Positions 1-11,277 are shown, counted from the stretch's first letter. The stretch is DNA of 64,000 bases from Megamerina dolium (GCA_963854835.1 OY978525.1:25071253-25135252); one strand, 5' to 3'. Made by a program: numbers and translations. Notes: generated by a model not told the origin, from the letters alone.

Positions 1-738
1 ACTATGAATTTGATCAAAACACCATCATCATTGCGCTGTTTCTTCATCTATTGTACGATCTTTTTTTATGGTTTCTTTCTCATAGCCAATTATACATCAA
101 TATTGGGCAGCATTCTAACAGTTACAATATTTCGTACACAAATCAACACCATGGACGATCTGATAATGTTTCAACTGCCAGTTATGATTATCGATTATGA
201 GAAGGAATTCCTGTTATCTGTCGATTATAATGTGTTGCCAGCGGATTTTTTGAAACTACTCGTTTCAGTCGATCCGACAACATTTGAAAATCATCAGTTA
301 GTCCTTAATTCATCATATGCATATTTTGTTACCTATGACAAATGGTATTTTCTCGACCAAATGCAAAAACATTTAAAATTAAAAATGTTCAAATTTACCA
401 ATATCTGTTTCGGCACCTATCATCTAGGTTATCCCATGCAACCGGATTTGCCGCTTTGGCGTGATTTGGAATACTATTTGTTCCGATTACATTCATCAGG
501 GTTATTTTGGCATTATGAAGTGGATGCCTTGGGGAAGGCAGTAATTGGCAAATTAATAAGCCGCATTTGGGAGGACAATGAATTTGATTCAGCTGGCATG
601 CAACAATTATTATTTGTATTCGCGATGCTGGCGCTAATGTATGGTGTGGCGACTATATGTTTTGTCTGTGAATTATTATGGTATAATCGGTTGCACTTGC
701 ATTTAGAAAATATATCTATAATAAATGCAAGTACCTAA
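1..738 (+). CDS. Divergent ionotropic receptor, copy 1 (3' part only)
   Basis: This is the C-terminal 245 codons of a divergent ionotropic receptor, a ligand-gated channel subunit related to ionotropic glutamate receptors and expected in the dendrite membrane of chemosensory neurons. The reading frame is already open at base 1, so the upstream part (signal segment, S1, M1) lies outside the window. What is visible is the end of the pore loop (IKTPSSLR), M2 with [12 protein letters not shown], the S2 half-domain ([41 protein letters not shown]) and M3 ([20 protein letters not shown]). The stop is TAA at 736-738 and a poly(A) signal AATAAA lies at 851-856. From about base 40 to the stop the sequence is identical by eye to the 3' end of receptor 3 (20360-22234), although the 3' flanks differ, which suggests gene conversion. 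Family assignment is firm; ligand and subfamily are unknown. Confidence 0.9.
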   Translation, partial: TMNLIKTPSSLRCFFIYCTIFFYGFFLIANYTSILGSILTVTIFRTQINTMDDLIMFQLPVMIIDYEKEFLLSVDYNVLPADFLKLLVSVDPTTFENHQLVLNSSYAYFVTYDKWYFLDQMQKHLKLKMFKFTNICFGTYHLGYPMQPDLPLWRDLEYYLFRLHSSGLFWHYEVDALGKAVIGKLISRIWEDNEFDSAGMQQLLFVFAMLALMYGVATICFVCELLWYNRLHLHLENISIINAST

Positions 739-888
739 TTATGTATGTATGCAAATATACGATAACCCGCAAAAATATTCGAAACATGTTCGATTTGTAA
801 AAGAGCAAAATTCGTCAAAATGTCAAAATGTTAGAAATTAAAAACAAATCAATAAAAACTGATCAATTACGTTTGTGTTGTACAAACT
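739..888. other. 3' flank of receptor 1
   Basis: This is AT-rich transcript-end sequence with AATAAA at 851-856. It aligns with the flank after receptor 2 (11278-11475). It ends abruptly where a Jockey-type LINE fragment joins, inside the shared phrase GTTGTACAAA; the homologous flank resumes at about 3408. Confidence 0.7.
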
Positions 889-3407
889 TAAAATTATGTG
901 ATATTCCCGTTGTTCAATCACAATTTGTTGAGTTGTGAGGTTTAACAATTACACAGCGTATTCAATGTATCATTTCCTTTTAATCGTCGATGGCCTGTGC
1001 TCAGCAACAATTGCCTAGCAAGGGGATTTGGATGATTGTGTAATTTTTGAATGTAGCTTCTGCAGGACTTTGCAACTTCCTCAGAAATTGTGGGTACATT
1101 CAAATCTCGATGGATGTTAACGTTCCTCATATACCAAGGCGAATTTACAATAATTCGCAGGCACTTGGATTGTATTCGCTGCAATTTTTTGATGTTTGAG
1201 GGAGTTGCGGTGCCCCATAACTGAATAAGTCCAAATTGACTTCAGGATTGCTTTATATAATAGCGCTTTGTATTCAAGATTCAACTTTGAGCTCTTTTGT
1301 AACAGCGACCATAACTGATTAATTTTAAGCTTGATCTGAGTTTTCGTTGCCTCTTAGTGGGGGACATGTATCTAGCCTTAGCGTGAAGGTTGCATGTACG
1401 CTCTTTGATTCATTGACTTTTATACGCCAGATTTCGAGAGAATCGACATAAGTCTGCAGGAGTTTAGTAGCTTCTATGGGGTTAGAGCGAGAGCACAATA
1501 TTGCCGTATCATCAGCAAAGGTCGATATGAATGTATAGTTATTGTTGGGCATATCTGAAGTGTATAAGAGATACAGTAAGGGGCCCAAAACGCTTCCTTG
1601 AGGAACGCCAGCGTGAATATCCAATGGATTTGTTGTGTAATCCTTGTGATGTACGAGAAATTGTCTTTTCGTGAGGTAGCTACTAAGCAATGAGGAGACA
1701 TTTGCAGGCAGTAATAGTTTGAGTTTGTAAATAAGGCCATCGTGCCATACTTTTTCGAAAGAAAGACAGCTGAGCAATACTTTTTATCTTCAAAAGTGTT
1801 CCTTATCAGAGTTACAATGCGGTGGACTTGTTCTATTGTGCCGTGCTGCTTTCTAAATCCAAACTGATGTTGAGGAATCAGTTGGTTGAGATTAATAAAT
1901 GGAGTTATATTCATGACAAGTAGCTTTTCGAATACTTTAGAAAGTAGAGGCAGGAAGCTGATAGGTCTGTACGATGCAACTTTTGTAGGGTCTTTTCCTG
2001 GTTTTGCTATCATAATAATTTTTGAAGTTTTCCAGCATTTGGGATAGTGTTTAATACGAAAGGTAGCATTGAAAATGTGCATGAGATGAATTACTGAAGT
2101 CGGAGGTAGCTCTTTTATCATTTTACTGGTAATTTTATCTGGGCCAGGTGATTTTTTTGGGTTTAAATCTTTATAAATTGCTTTGAATATGTCCTTTTCT
2201 TTAATTTTGAGCGTTATTGAGCAAGGTTGAGAAGTTAATTTTGGTAATGAGAGGGTGGATTGGGTGTAAAAACACTTTTTAGGTGGTCTGCAAAAGCCAA
2301 ACCCTTCTCATAGTTGCTTCTAGCCCAATTATCGTCACTCAAATGGATGGGGGAATCAGTGAGAATTGGCCGATTTGAGTTTTTTGCTGATTTCTATGTG
2401 ATCTTCCAACTCTTTGTTGTTTTTAATTTTTTAGGGCTTGCTCTAACTTTCGAGTGCAGTGCTTTAGCTGTGTTTTCAGATTCGGTGATCTGAATTCTTG
2501 CCATTGCCTTCGAAGTCTTCTTTTCTGTCTTACTAGCAATTCAATGTCGGCTGGTGTGTATGGGCTATAGTTTGATTGCTTGTATACCCTTGTGTAGGTG
2601 GCTGAGCTGAGAGCTAATGAGAGCAACCATTTCTTAATACAGTACTAGAGGAAGATGGGAATTTACATATTTCTTGAATTTCAACCAGTCTATTTTCTTT
2701 CTATCGCAATTGCTTTGGAGGCTTGGTGGTTTTATAGATATTACCGTGGGTGAATGATCAGATGAGAGATCATAATTACACTCTGTGGAGATATTTTCTA
2801 TCTGCAAACCTTTGGCGACTCCAAAGTCTATGAGATCGGGTATCTTCCTCTTGTCCGTCGGCCAATATGTCGGTTGTTCATTTGAGATTACATCGTAGCC
2901 GTGGTTAGTAATGATTGAGCATAGTCTTCTGCCTTTTGGAGTTATAAAACGGGAGCCCCAGTGAGTGTGTTTGGCGTTGAAATCGAAAGCAAGCAAGAAT
3001 TTGTTGCCAAGAGTTGAGAAAAATTCTTTATATTGCTGTTCGGAAATACTGTATCTTGGGGGACAGTATATCACAGATATTACTAGCTTAGAGATGTACT
3101 CTTCCAGGCATATAGATGTTGCTTGCAAGTAGACTCTACTGAAATCTTCGAGAAAATGATGTTCTATTCTCCTTTTCATCAATATGGCAGTTCCTCCGCG
3201 TGCCTTACAATGCGAATGATTTGTGGTGTACAGTTTGTAATATGGTATTTGGTAGCAATTTTTGTCAGTGAAATGGGTCTCAGATATCATCATTATATCG
3301 ATCTGGTTGGATTCAAGGAATTGGTTTAGCTCCAAACGGTGCTGGCTTAAGCCGTTGGCGTGCCATACTGGGGTGCGCAGTGAGTGCTTCTGCTCATTAT
3401 TTACCTA
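889..3407 (-). mobile_element. Jockey-type LINE, 5'-truncated and internally deleted
   Basis: Non-LTR retrotransposon fragment on the minus strand, the same family as the near-complete copy at 42126-46747. Reading down the minus strand it holds an endonuclease part (3335-2634; SETHFTDK, FNAKHTHWGS, SSDHSP), then the reverse transcriptase (2121-1325; GVPQGSVLGPLLYLLYT and FADDTAIL), then the C-terminal tail (1184-942). The frames are broken by indels, for example near 1760 where the segment leading into QAFDKVWH is damaged. About 150 bases are missing at the ORF1/ORF2 junction near 3360. No poly(A) tail or target duplication is left, and the host flank lost a short stretch at the insertion. 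At the endonuclease/RT linker near 2375 this copy keeps the A run that the larger copy lost. It cannot be autonomous. Confidence 0.9.
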
Positions 3408-3850
3408 GTAATTGATTACAAAATTTCATGTAGAAGCAAATGCTTAAATCGTTTATCTATTATTTATGTAAAATCAAATGTTGTTTATCATTTTCGACAT
3501 TAAACGATATAGGTAGATATATATTCACTTTGAATTACTTTTAAATTAAGTTATCTATTATACATCCTAAACGTCTGATTGGCTCCATTCACTTTCTCTA
3601 TCACACTGTTGGCACTTCTGCTGAGCGCACATTTTCTGAGAGTCATTACAATGCTAAACATTAATATTAATCGTAATATACAATGATATATACTAATATA
3701 TAATATATAATAGTATGCTGTGCTTGAAATATCATATTTTGAATAATACAGAGTGGAGAAGAAGCCCTCTCCTTAGACCTACTCCTTCTACATAGAAACT
3801 TTCTTACTGTCGATAATTAGTCAACATAATACTTCAGTATTGGGTAATTT
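3408..3850. repeat. Duplicated receptor 3' flank (unit 1)
   Basis: Non-coding AT-rich DNA that recurs after receptor 2 (11476-11572 and 14909-15070) and after receptor 3 (22785-23180), and in reverse orientation at 25573-25860. Landmarks are CTAGTAATTGATTACAAAA and CACACTGTTGGCAC. It is part of the tandem segmental duplication. Confidence 0.8.
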
Positions 3851-4740
3851 AAAAGGTATCCACGGATTTTTGGTACATTTTTGACATTGAAAATCAATTT
3901 TAGTCAGGTATATATTGGCAATTATTAACTATGACCTTTTGCCATTTTTTGGGTAACTTCATAATTCCATCGGTGTAGAACTGTTGTAGTTTTTGGGCGA
4001 AAAACTTGACCAAGTGATTTTCAGCGGTTCTTCGGTTGGCCAATTTTTTACCATAAAGAAAGTTTTGAGTAGAGACCGTAATAGTAGTCAGGCGGAAGAA
4101 AGTTCGGGCTATACGGTGGATGCATCAAAATTTCCCAACCTAGTTCCATCAATTTGTTCCGAGTCATGAAATATGTGTGTGGCCGGCCAATGTCATGATG
4201 GGAACACAACTCCTTTTCTGTTGGCCAATTGTGGTCGATTTCCTTGATTGCTTCGTACAAGCGGTCGAGTTGTGAGCAGTAAAAACCAGAATTAATCGCT
4301 TTACCAAGATGTAGCAGCTCGTAATAGACAATTCCCTTCCAATCCCACCAAACAATCAACATAACCTTGTTTGATGTCAATCCAGGCTTTGGAGTCGTTT
4401 GTGAAGGGTTATCGGTCTTTGATCATAATCATTTACGTTGCATATTCTCGCATTTAATTCATTTTTCTTCGCTCGTGATTGTTCGCTTTAAAAATGGTTC
4501 GATTTCGTTGCGTTTCGCTGATGGTAATTCGATCAATCAAATTTCTGTGCGTTAATACATGTGGTATCCAAATATCGAGGGTCTTTGCGTAGCTTTGTTG
4601 ATGTTTAGTACCTCTGCTATCTCCTGACAGCTTGAGTGTCGGTCTTGTTCCACCAGTTTCAAAATTTAATGACTTTTCAATGACTGGCCGACCGTAACAA
4701 GGTGCATCTTTGACATCGAAATTTACGGAACGGACTCAAG
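3851..4740 (-). mobile_element. Mariner transposase remnant, family A (unit 1)
   Basis: Decayed Tc1/mariner-type DNA transposon. The minus strand 4380-4048 reads VWWDWKGIVYYELL, a segment typical of DD34D mariner transposases, followed by SHHDIGRPHTYF (a damaged version of the usual HHDNARPH, with the catalytic D region altered) and HPPYSPNFLPPDYY. Further upstream parts near 4440-4700 are broken by frameshifts. The same remnant occurs at 15110-16475, 23180-23575 and, as a short + strand piece, at 27340-27475. It is embedded in the duplicated unit, so it predates the duplication. It is inactive. Confidence 0.85.
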
Positions 4741-5095
4741 CAAACCACTCCTGGGTCCGTTACTCACGTGGATGTGGGTCCGGTGGCGCGTGGATGTTTC
4801 AAGACTGAGTCGCACACTCTCGGCTACGGCAGCCACATTTTCGTCAGTGGCCACCGTACGATGGGGTGAATGTTTTTCACTAGCATGCCATGCCTCACGA
4901 GCATATGCTTGCTTCTTTTCAATAAACGCACTGTTTAGGACACACAACATTGACTTTGGAAATAAGTTTGAATTATTTCGCAACGTTGTTCAAGCGTAAA
5001 GCGATATGATACTGAAATCTGTTATCTGAAAAGAGCTGTCACTGTCACAATAACATATGATAAAAAAAAACACTAAATGGTCCACCCTGTATAGT
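4741..5095 (-). mobile_element. IS630/Tc1-like transposase remnant nested in mariner (unit 1)
   Basis: The minus strand 4983-4723 encodes HRTVATDENVAAVAESVRLS. This resembles the N-terminal helix-turn-helix region of a second group of insect IS630/Tc1-like transposases in which a TPENVAAV-type motif follows the first helix bundle. The rest of the enzyme is missing. The right end, AATGGTCCACCCTGTATAG at 5076-5094, looks like the terminal repeat and recurs at 17767-17785 and 23616-23634. It is a deletion derivative. Confidence 0.6.
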
Positions 5096-5786
5096 TACTA
5101 TAGTACACAACGTACAGTTTTGTGCATATTTATTTATTGACTTCTTTTGGTATAGTAGAAGATACAATACGATATTTAGGATTTTAGGATTTACAATAGA
5201 TATTTAGGATATTTTTACCGTTGTTGTGAGTCAAAATGATGCGCGTCTTATTTGTGTGTTTTGACTCATTACAAATGTTACATAAATGTTATTATATGTT
5301 ATATTGTTATACAATTATTGTTATATTACATATTAAGTTATATTATTGTTACTGTAATAAAATTTACTATATCATTATAAGTCAATGTGATTTCATAATT
5401 ACCTAAATATTGCAATAATATAATGATCATCACCATACTATGCATAACGTGATCATTAGCTAAAATGGGTTATCGTAAACAAAAACAATGCGTGGTCAGG
5501 GTTATATGGTACCTCACTGTCATGGTTGTGAAACAATTTCGCAACCATACACAATGAGAAGAAAATAACCAAAAAGGAAGAAAAGCTAAATAAGCAACAA
5601 TCATGCATACGTAATATTTAACGCATACATAATAGTTAACGCATTAATAATATTTACAACAACAAGTATTAAATGCAAATAATAATAATGACCTACTAAA
5701 AAGAAATTATAATTATGACCTACTGAAAAATTTGCAATGAATCGACCTACTAAAGAAATTGCAATTTCTTCAGAATTCGTTTTGTT
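5096..5786. repeat. Unclassified duplicated spacer (unit 1)
   Basis: Non-coding, AT-rich spacer that aligns colinearly with 17786-18560. Shared landmarks are GAGTCAAAATGATGCGCGT, ATAATGATCATCACCATAC and CATGGTTGTGAAACAATTT. I see no open frame, TIR or RNA structure in it; it serves as an anchor of the segmental duplication. Confidence 0.7.
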
Positions 5787-5789
5787 CAA

Positions 5790-5985
<196 letters not shown>

Positions 5986-6180
5986 AGGGTATAATTTGGT
6001 CGGCCCCAGCCGACTGTAAGGTGATTTTTTTTTTCTTTAAGTGGGCTATTCTGCACTTATGCTAGAACTTGCGCTCATACTACATATCATACTATATCAT
6101 ACGAGCTGAGTCGCGCTTTGGTCATCGCTTTCTCAGTATGGTGTTGCGTCCTCTTTGCAGAGGTTTTTGAGAAACAATTT
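5986..6180. repeat. Modular-repeat terminus plus inverted spacer block
   Basis: Begins with the 3' end of the modular repeat (GGTATAATTTGGTCGGCCCC, then CAGCCGACTGTAAGG). From about 6037 to 6170 it is the reverse complement of 18836-18985 (landmarks AAGTGGGCTATT and CAGTATGGTGTTGCGTC), although the surrounding duplicate segments are in the same orientation. It is non-coding. Confidence 0.7.
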
Positions 6181-6995
6181 TTGCATATACTACTAATTTA
6201 CACCCGAAATATGGTTGACTTTGACGAAGTACTTTGTATGTTATGAGGGGAGCTATATAAAAAGTAGGCGTGGCTTACCTCTTTCTTGTAAATCCAATTA
6301 ATTTTTCAATATTAATCCACACCTTAAATTTGGTCGTTCTACGCTGAATAGTTTGTAAGTTATGGCGATTAAAATTTTTTATAATCTCCGCAACTTCGTA
6401 TGGGAGCACCAATATGAAGTGGGCGTGACACGTTGATTTTTTGCCAGATTATTTACGACTATCATATTAATCTAAATGTCAATTATGATTATTCTAGACA
6501 GAATATTGCAGAAGTTACAGCTGTTTCAATTTAAAAGAAGTACAATCACTTTGTATGGAAGCTACTATAAAAAGTAAGCGTGGCTCGCCCATTTCTGGCA
6601 AGGTTATGTAGCAGTATAATGTAACTCCGTGTGCCAATTATTGTTGGTCCAGATGGTATATGAAGTGAGTTATAGCAAGTTAAAGATCTTGAAAATTCCG
6701 AGGTTAGTCGTTTTGAATGCTTGGTGTGGGCGTGGCTATTGCCCGATCATGCCCAATATCAATCCGCTCCGTCCTCTTGGATCATAGGTTACTTATGCCA
6801 AATTTCGTCAAAATAGCTCAATATTTGCTCAAGTTATCGTACGAACCAACCAGGTGACGGACATCGTTAAATCGAATATTTAAGCGACGCTGATCACGAA
6901 TATATATACTTTTCTATATCTCCGGAGATTCCTTCAAGTGGGTACAAACATCTGACCGAAATGAATATACCTTGCATATGCAGGGTATAATTATG
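6181..6995 (-). repeat. Modular TTATACCCTGCA repeat, minus-strand copy
   Basis: This is the reverse complement of the dispersed repeat best seen at 32905-34510. It shows the reverse forms of TCAAAGTCAACCATATTTCG (near 6205), CACGCCCACTT and CCATACAAAG modules, and ACCTGGTTGGTTCG (near 6848). It closes with TGCAGGGTATAA near 6977-6989, the reverse complement of the usual start. No protein is encoded. Confidence 0.8.
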
Positions 6996-7360
6996 TTTAA
7001 TACACCGTTGGAAAGGAAATTGTATGGCCTTGAATATGGTTCTAAATTTTTTATAGGCCAATAGTGATTATTTTCGAAAAAAAATCGGTTTATGAAAAAA
7101 ATATTTTTCAAATTTTTTATTTTTATCATAACTTTTAAAACATTCAAAATGGATTGTAAATATTATATATCACAGAAAAAGTAAAAAGAAATGACCTTTT
7201 TTGATACCCACATTGTAAGGAAAAATTGCGAATTTATTGAGTAATTTCGATAGCAAATCTTAACCTTGACCTTGAGCCACTCTTATGTGCCTATGTGCGT
7301 TAGCGACTAACTATTTTTGGTTTTTATATTCATAAAAATAGGCTCTATACGAAGTAATTT
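6996..7360. repeat. Duplicated spacer (unit 1), empty site of the Harbinger MITE
   Basis: Non-coding spacer colinear with 19114-19416 plus 19945-20030 (landmarks TATGTTTAATACACC and GGAAAGGAAATTGTATGG). At 7296-7308 it reads GTGCGTTAGCGAC, the undisturbed form of the site where the MITE at 19417-19944 sits. Confidence 0.8.
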
Positions 7361-7744
7361 TTATACCCTGCATAATGCAATATGCAAGGTAAATATATTC
7401 ATTTCGGTCAGATGTTTGTGTCCACTTGAAGGAATCTCCGAACATATACTTACTTACTTATGTGGCCATAACAATCGAATATCGATTTAGGCCGAAAATA
7501 ACATGCTTTGCCAGCCATCTCTGTTCTTTGCTAGCTGGGGCCAGTTAGAAATTCCAAGCGCCGTCAGGTTCTCCAGTGCTTGGTCCTTCCACCGCAGGTT
7601 AGGTCTTCCTCTTCTGCGTCGTCCTCCAGCGGGTTCCGAATATAACACCTTCTTAGCTGGAGCGTGTTCTTCCATTCGCTCGACATGACCTAGCCAGCGC
7701 AGCCGCTGGATTTTGATGCGCTTTACTATGTCAATATCGGCATA

Positions 7745-7777
<33 letters not shown>

Positions 7778-9018
7778 GATATATATTCGTGATCAGCGTC
7801 GCTTAAATTTTCGATTTAATGATGTCCGTCCGTCCGTCCATCTGTCTGTCACCTGGCTGGTTCGCACGATAACTTGAGTAAATATTGAGCTATTTCGACA
7901 AAATTTGGGATAAGTAACCTATGATCCAAGGGTACGGAGGGGATTGATATTGGGCATAATCGGGCAATAGCCACGCCCGCACCAAGCAATCAAAACGACT
8001 AACCTCGGAATTTTCAAGATCTTTAACTTGCTATAACTCATACAATATACCACTTGGGACAACAATATTTGGAACATATAGTTATATTATACTATTATAT
8101 AGCCTCGCCAAAAGTGGATGAGCCACGCCTACTTCTTAGCATAGCTCCCATACAAAGTGTCTGTACTTCTTTTAAATTGAAACAGCTGTAACTTCGACAA
8201 TCTTCTGTCTAGAATAACCATAACTGACACTTGGATTAACATGGCAGTCGGAAATAATATGACAGAAAATCAATGTGCCACGCCCACTCCTTCTTGGGTC
8301 TCCCATACAAAGTCGAGGGAATTAAACTAAAACTTTTAAGCTCCATAACTTACAAACCATTTAGCGTAGGACAACGAGATTGAAGATGTGAATTAGTATT
8401 GTAACGGAAAATATACCCACAAGAAATGGGCCAGCCACGTCCATTGTTTATAGTGGCTCCCATACAGAATGACTGAATTTCTTTTAAATTGAGATAGCTG
8501 CAGCTTCTGCAATCTTCTGTCTAGAACAATCATAATTAATACTTAGCTTAATATGGTAGTTGTACATAATCTGGCAAAAAATCAACATGCCACGCCCACT
8601 TCTTAATGGGGCTCCCATACAAAGTTGCGAAAATTTAAAAAAATTTAAACCGCATTAACTTAAGAACTATTGAACGTAGGACAACCAAATTTAAGGTGTG
8701 GATTAATATTTTAAAATTAATTAGATTTACAATGAAGAGGTAAACCACGCCCACTTTTTATATAGCATTCATACTAAGCCTCGGAATTATATTAAAAACC
8801 TCCTTTAAATTATCCCTTTTAGAACTCTCATAACATACAAAGTACTTCGTCAAAGTCAACCATATTTCGGGTATAAATTAGTAGTATATGCAAAAATTGT
8901 TTTTCAAAAAGTGGAAATAAAAGAAAAAGATGGATATTCGAGTAAACTTTTTATATATAAATCTACATATGCAGGGTATAATTAGGTCAGCCCCAGCCGA
9001 CTGTAAGGAGATTTTTTT
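7361..9018 (+). repeat. Modular TTATACCCTGCA repeat, copy A
   Basis: Dispersed repeat opening with TTATACCCTGCA (7361-7372) and closing with TGCAGGGTATAA (8970-8981), an inverted pair, followed by CAGCCGACTGTAAGGAGA and a T run. The interior carries degenerate modules of about 300 bases, each with CACGCCCACT, CTCCCATACAAAG, CAGCTGTAACTTC and TTCTGTCTAGAA. It includes the GTCC-rich stretch near 7827. A LINE piece (7446-7756) has inserted near the left end. There is no open frame. The family is probably a non-autonomous DNA element; classification is open. Confidence 0.75.
7446..7756 (-). mobile_element. RTE-like LINE 3' fragment nested in copy A
   Basis: The minus strand 7675-7487 encodes MEEHAPAKKVLYSEPAGG and RRGRPNLRWKDQALENLTAL, the same C-terminal tail as the RTE-like LINE at 11573-14908 (position 14680). 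The + strand starts with TACTTACTTACTTATGTGGC, so the element's 3' end is a TAAG-type tail rather than poly(A). It is a 5'-truncated insertion; the host repeat resumes after it with ATATATATTCGTGATC. Confidence 0.85.
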
Positions 9019-9134
9019 TCTTTAAGTGGGCTATTCTGTACTTGTTCCCAAGTTTTTATTATGTTTACATTCAAGCATGCGCCAGATATGAGATGTGACT
9101 TACCAGTGTCCTATATTTATCCTTAATTTACTAT
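9019..9134. other. Upstream flank of receptor 2
   Basis: Non-coding and similar to 20020-20100 upstream of receptor 3 (CTTGTTCCCAAGTTTTTATT in both). It is part of the segmental duplication and precedes the TATA box. Confidence 0.6.
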
Positions 9135-9260
9135 TATAAAAACATGCACATTAACTTCGTGCTCAAAATTGTTTACACAGACTGTAATCCATGTAGAAGC
9201 AAATCTCAATAGGTTTGAAAATTATTTAACAATCCCAAAGGGACAAATGTATAAGGAACA
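9135..9260 (+). promoter_or_regulatory. Receptor 2 promoter and conserved 5' UTR exon
   Basis: A TATA box (TATAAAAA, 9135-9142) is followed about 20 bases later by TTCGTGC, a plausible initiator shared with receptors 3, 5 and 8 as TTCRTRY. Next comes the conserved leader block ACTGTAATC (9181-9189), ATGTAGAAGCAAATCTCAAT and CCCAAAGGG (9234-9242), which contains an ATG immediately followed by TAG. A 5' UTR intron like that of receptor 6 probably ends at TTTCATCACAG near 9367, but the donor here is weak. Confidence 0.6.
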
Positions 9261-9405
9261 ATATTATAAGGAAGGTTATACTCGTAATAATATTGTATTA
9301 TCAGCCAAGTCATCACAGTTCATCATATTTTATTTCGATTTAGTTTTGAATTGATTTCATCACAGTAATAATAAAATAAGAAAATAATAATTTTTGTTCA
9401 AAAAT

Positions 9406-11277
9406 ATGAATATCGGATACCTTAGATTATGTATATTAATATTGTTGAGACTTTTTGTGCTGGTTAAACAATGGGATGTCACCTACTTACAAAACTTCAC
9501 ATTACCATCAGTAAAGCATATGCATTGCGACCAATTTTTATATTTTGTGAGTAAACAATTGGATTTGGATAATTATTACCAATTGGGTGCTCTTATGAAA
9601 ATACTGTCAAATGCAACCGGATTCGATCAAAGGGTTTGGAATACGGAACAACCAGTACGCCTCCGTTCTATAGCTAGAAGAACTGCCGTAGCTCTAATAT
9701 TTACAACGAGTGTGAATGATCCAATTATGAGAGTATACATGAATATGGCACGAGATCGTCACTGGTATTTTGCCATTTTTTTCTTAACACCACCGATAGC
9801 ATCAATGTACGAAGTGGAGCGAATATGTTCCTTCATGTATGTACATTATTTTTTCAATTCTGTACTCCATTTTGATACACTGAATGGTCAACATCATGTA
9901 TTTACATATGATCAATATCCTGCATTTCGTATGAGAAATATTACCGATTTTGAGCCATTCCTAATAAAACGATTCCAAGAATTTCGTGCCGAAAAACAAG
10001 ATATGCAAGGCTTTCAATATGCAACACCCTTGCAACAACATATACCACATGTATTTCAATATACTGATTTCAGTGGTGTGACGAGAATGCAGGGTTCTGC
10101 ATATCGAACACTTAGGACGTTTATGGAGTTTCAAAATGCTACACTGGTCAAATATGATCAGCGAAAATATGATGATACGGCAGTTGTGAATATAAAATCA
10201 ATATTGGATTTAGTACGTGCGAGAAAAATTGAAATATCAGCACACGCGTACGCGCTCTACAAAACGGATGATACTATCGATAAAAGTTATCCCTTATTGG
10301 TGGTACCATGGTGTCTGATGGTACCATTGCGAAATAGTTTCTCAACATATTACTATCCGGTACAACCCTTTGATGTGTTAGTGTGGTTACTTGTAGTCAT
10401 TGTATTCTTTTCGGTAATCGGAATGAATATACTCGATTTGATTGTAAACTCTCGTATGCAAGAATTAACAGAATGCAATGTGGCAACCAAAATTCCCATC
10501 ATCATACTGGATAGTTTATGTTTTACGCTCAATATGGCAACTATGAATTTCATCAAAACACCATCATCATTGCGTCGTTTCTTCATCTATTGTACGATCT
10601 TTTTTTATGGTTTCTTTCTCATAGCCAATTATACATCAATATTGGGCAGCATACTTACAGTGACAATATTTCGTACTCAAATCAACACCATGGACGATCT
10701 GATAATGTTTCAACTGCCAGTTATGATTATCGATTATGAGAAGGAATTCCTGTTATCTATCGATTTTAATGTGCTGCCAGCGGATTTTTTGAAACTACTC
10801 GTTTCAGTCGATCCGACAACATTTGAAAATCATCAGTTGGCCCTTAATTCATCATATGCATATTTTGTTACCTATGACAAATGGTATTTTCTCGACCAAA
10901 TGCAAAAACATTTAAAATTAAAAATGTTCAAATTTACCAATATCTGTTTCGGCACCTATCATCTAGGTTATCCTATGCAACCGGATTTGCCGTTTTGGCG
11001 TGATTTGGAATACTATTTATTCCGACTACATTCATCAGGGTTATTTTGGCATTATGAGGTGGATGCCTTGGAGAAGGCAGTAAGTGGCAAATTAATAAGC
11101 CGCATTTGGGAGGACAATGAATTTGATTCAGCTGGCATGCAACAATTATTATTTGTATTCGCGATGCTGGCGCTAATGTATGGTGTGGCGACTATATGTT
11201 TTGTCTGTGAATTATTATGGTATAATCGGTTGCACTTGCATTTAGAAAATATATCTATAATAAATGCAAGTACCTAA
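9406..11277 (+). CDS. Divergent ionotropic receptor, copy 2
   Basis: Complete intronless CDS of 623 residues for a divergent ionotropic receptor, a probable chemosensory cation-channel subunit. I start it at the ATG of MNIGYLRL because the same Met-Asn is conserved in every copy; the open frame continues upstream only from a TTG. In order: hydrophobic signal-like segment (about 1-19) ending before KQWDV; a divergent extracellular N-terminal part and S1; M1 (about 325-350, [15 protein letters not shown]); pore loop (about 362-388) and M2 (about 391-418, [13 protein letters not shown], in place of the SYTANLAAF motif of glutamate receptors); S2 (about 420-565); M3 (about 575-603). The loop after M1 is long ([10 protein letters not shown]). 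Poly(A) signal at 11427-11432. Bases 10157-10650 are identical by eye to receptor 3. Probably an Ir52/Ir94/Ir20a-like type; ligand unknown. Confidence 0.93.
   Translation: MNIGYLRLCILILLRLFVLVKQWDVTYLQNFTLPSVKHMHCDQFLYFVSKQLDLDNYYQLGALMKILSNATGFDQRVWNTEQPVRLRSIARRTAVALIFTTSVNDPIMRVYMNMARDRHWYFAIFFLTPPIASMYEVERICSFMYVHYFFNSVLHFDTLNGQHHVFTYDQYPAFRMRNITDFEPFLIKRFQEFRAEKQDMQGFQYATPLQQHIPHVFQYTDFSGVTRMQGSAYRTLRTFMEFQNATLVKYDQRKYDDTAVVNIKSILDLVRARKIEISAHAYALYKTDDTIDKSYPLLVVPWCLMVPLRNSFSTYYYPVQPFDVLVWLLVVIVFFSVIGMNILDLIVNSRMQELTECNVATKIPIIILDSLCFTLNMATMNFIKTPSSLRRFFIYCTIFFYGFFLIANYTSILGSILTVTIFRTQINTMDDLIMFQLPVMIIDYEKEFLLSIDFNVLPADFLKLLVSVDPTTFENHQLALNSSYAYFVTYDKWYFLDQMQKHLKLKMFKFTNICFGTYHLGYPMQPDLPFWRDLEYYLFRLHSSGLFWHYEVDALEKAVSGKLISRIWEDNEFDSAGMQQLLFVFAMLALMYGVATICFVCELLWYNRLHLHLENISIINAST

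Noticed and set aside
9394..9405. Receptor starts a few codons upstream of the conserved Met (9394, 20348, 34858, 50000)
   Set aside because: These begin with TTG, not ATG. The downstream ATG of the MN(I/L/F) motif is conserved in all copies.
10353..10586. Antisense open frame of about 70-77 codons inside every receptor (also at 21310, 28708, 35829, 50971, 61402)
   Set aside because: It recurs only because the sense M1/pore coding sequence is conserved. It has no independent conservation, promoter or family likeness.
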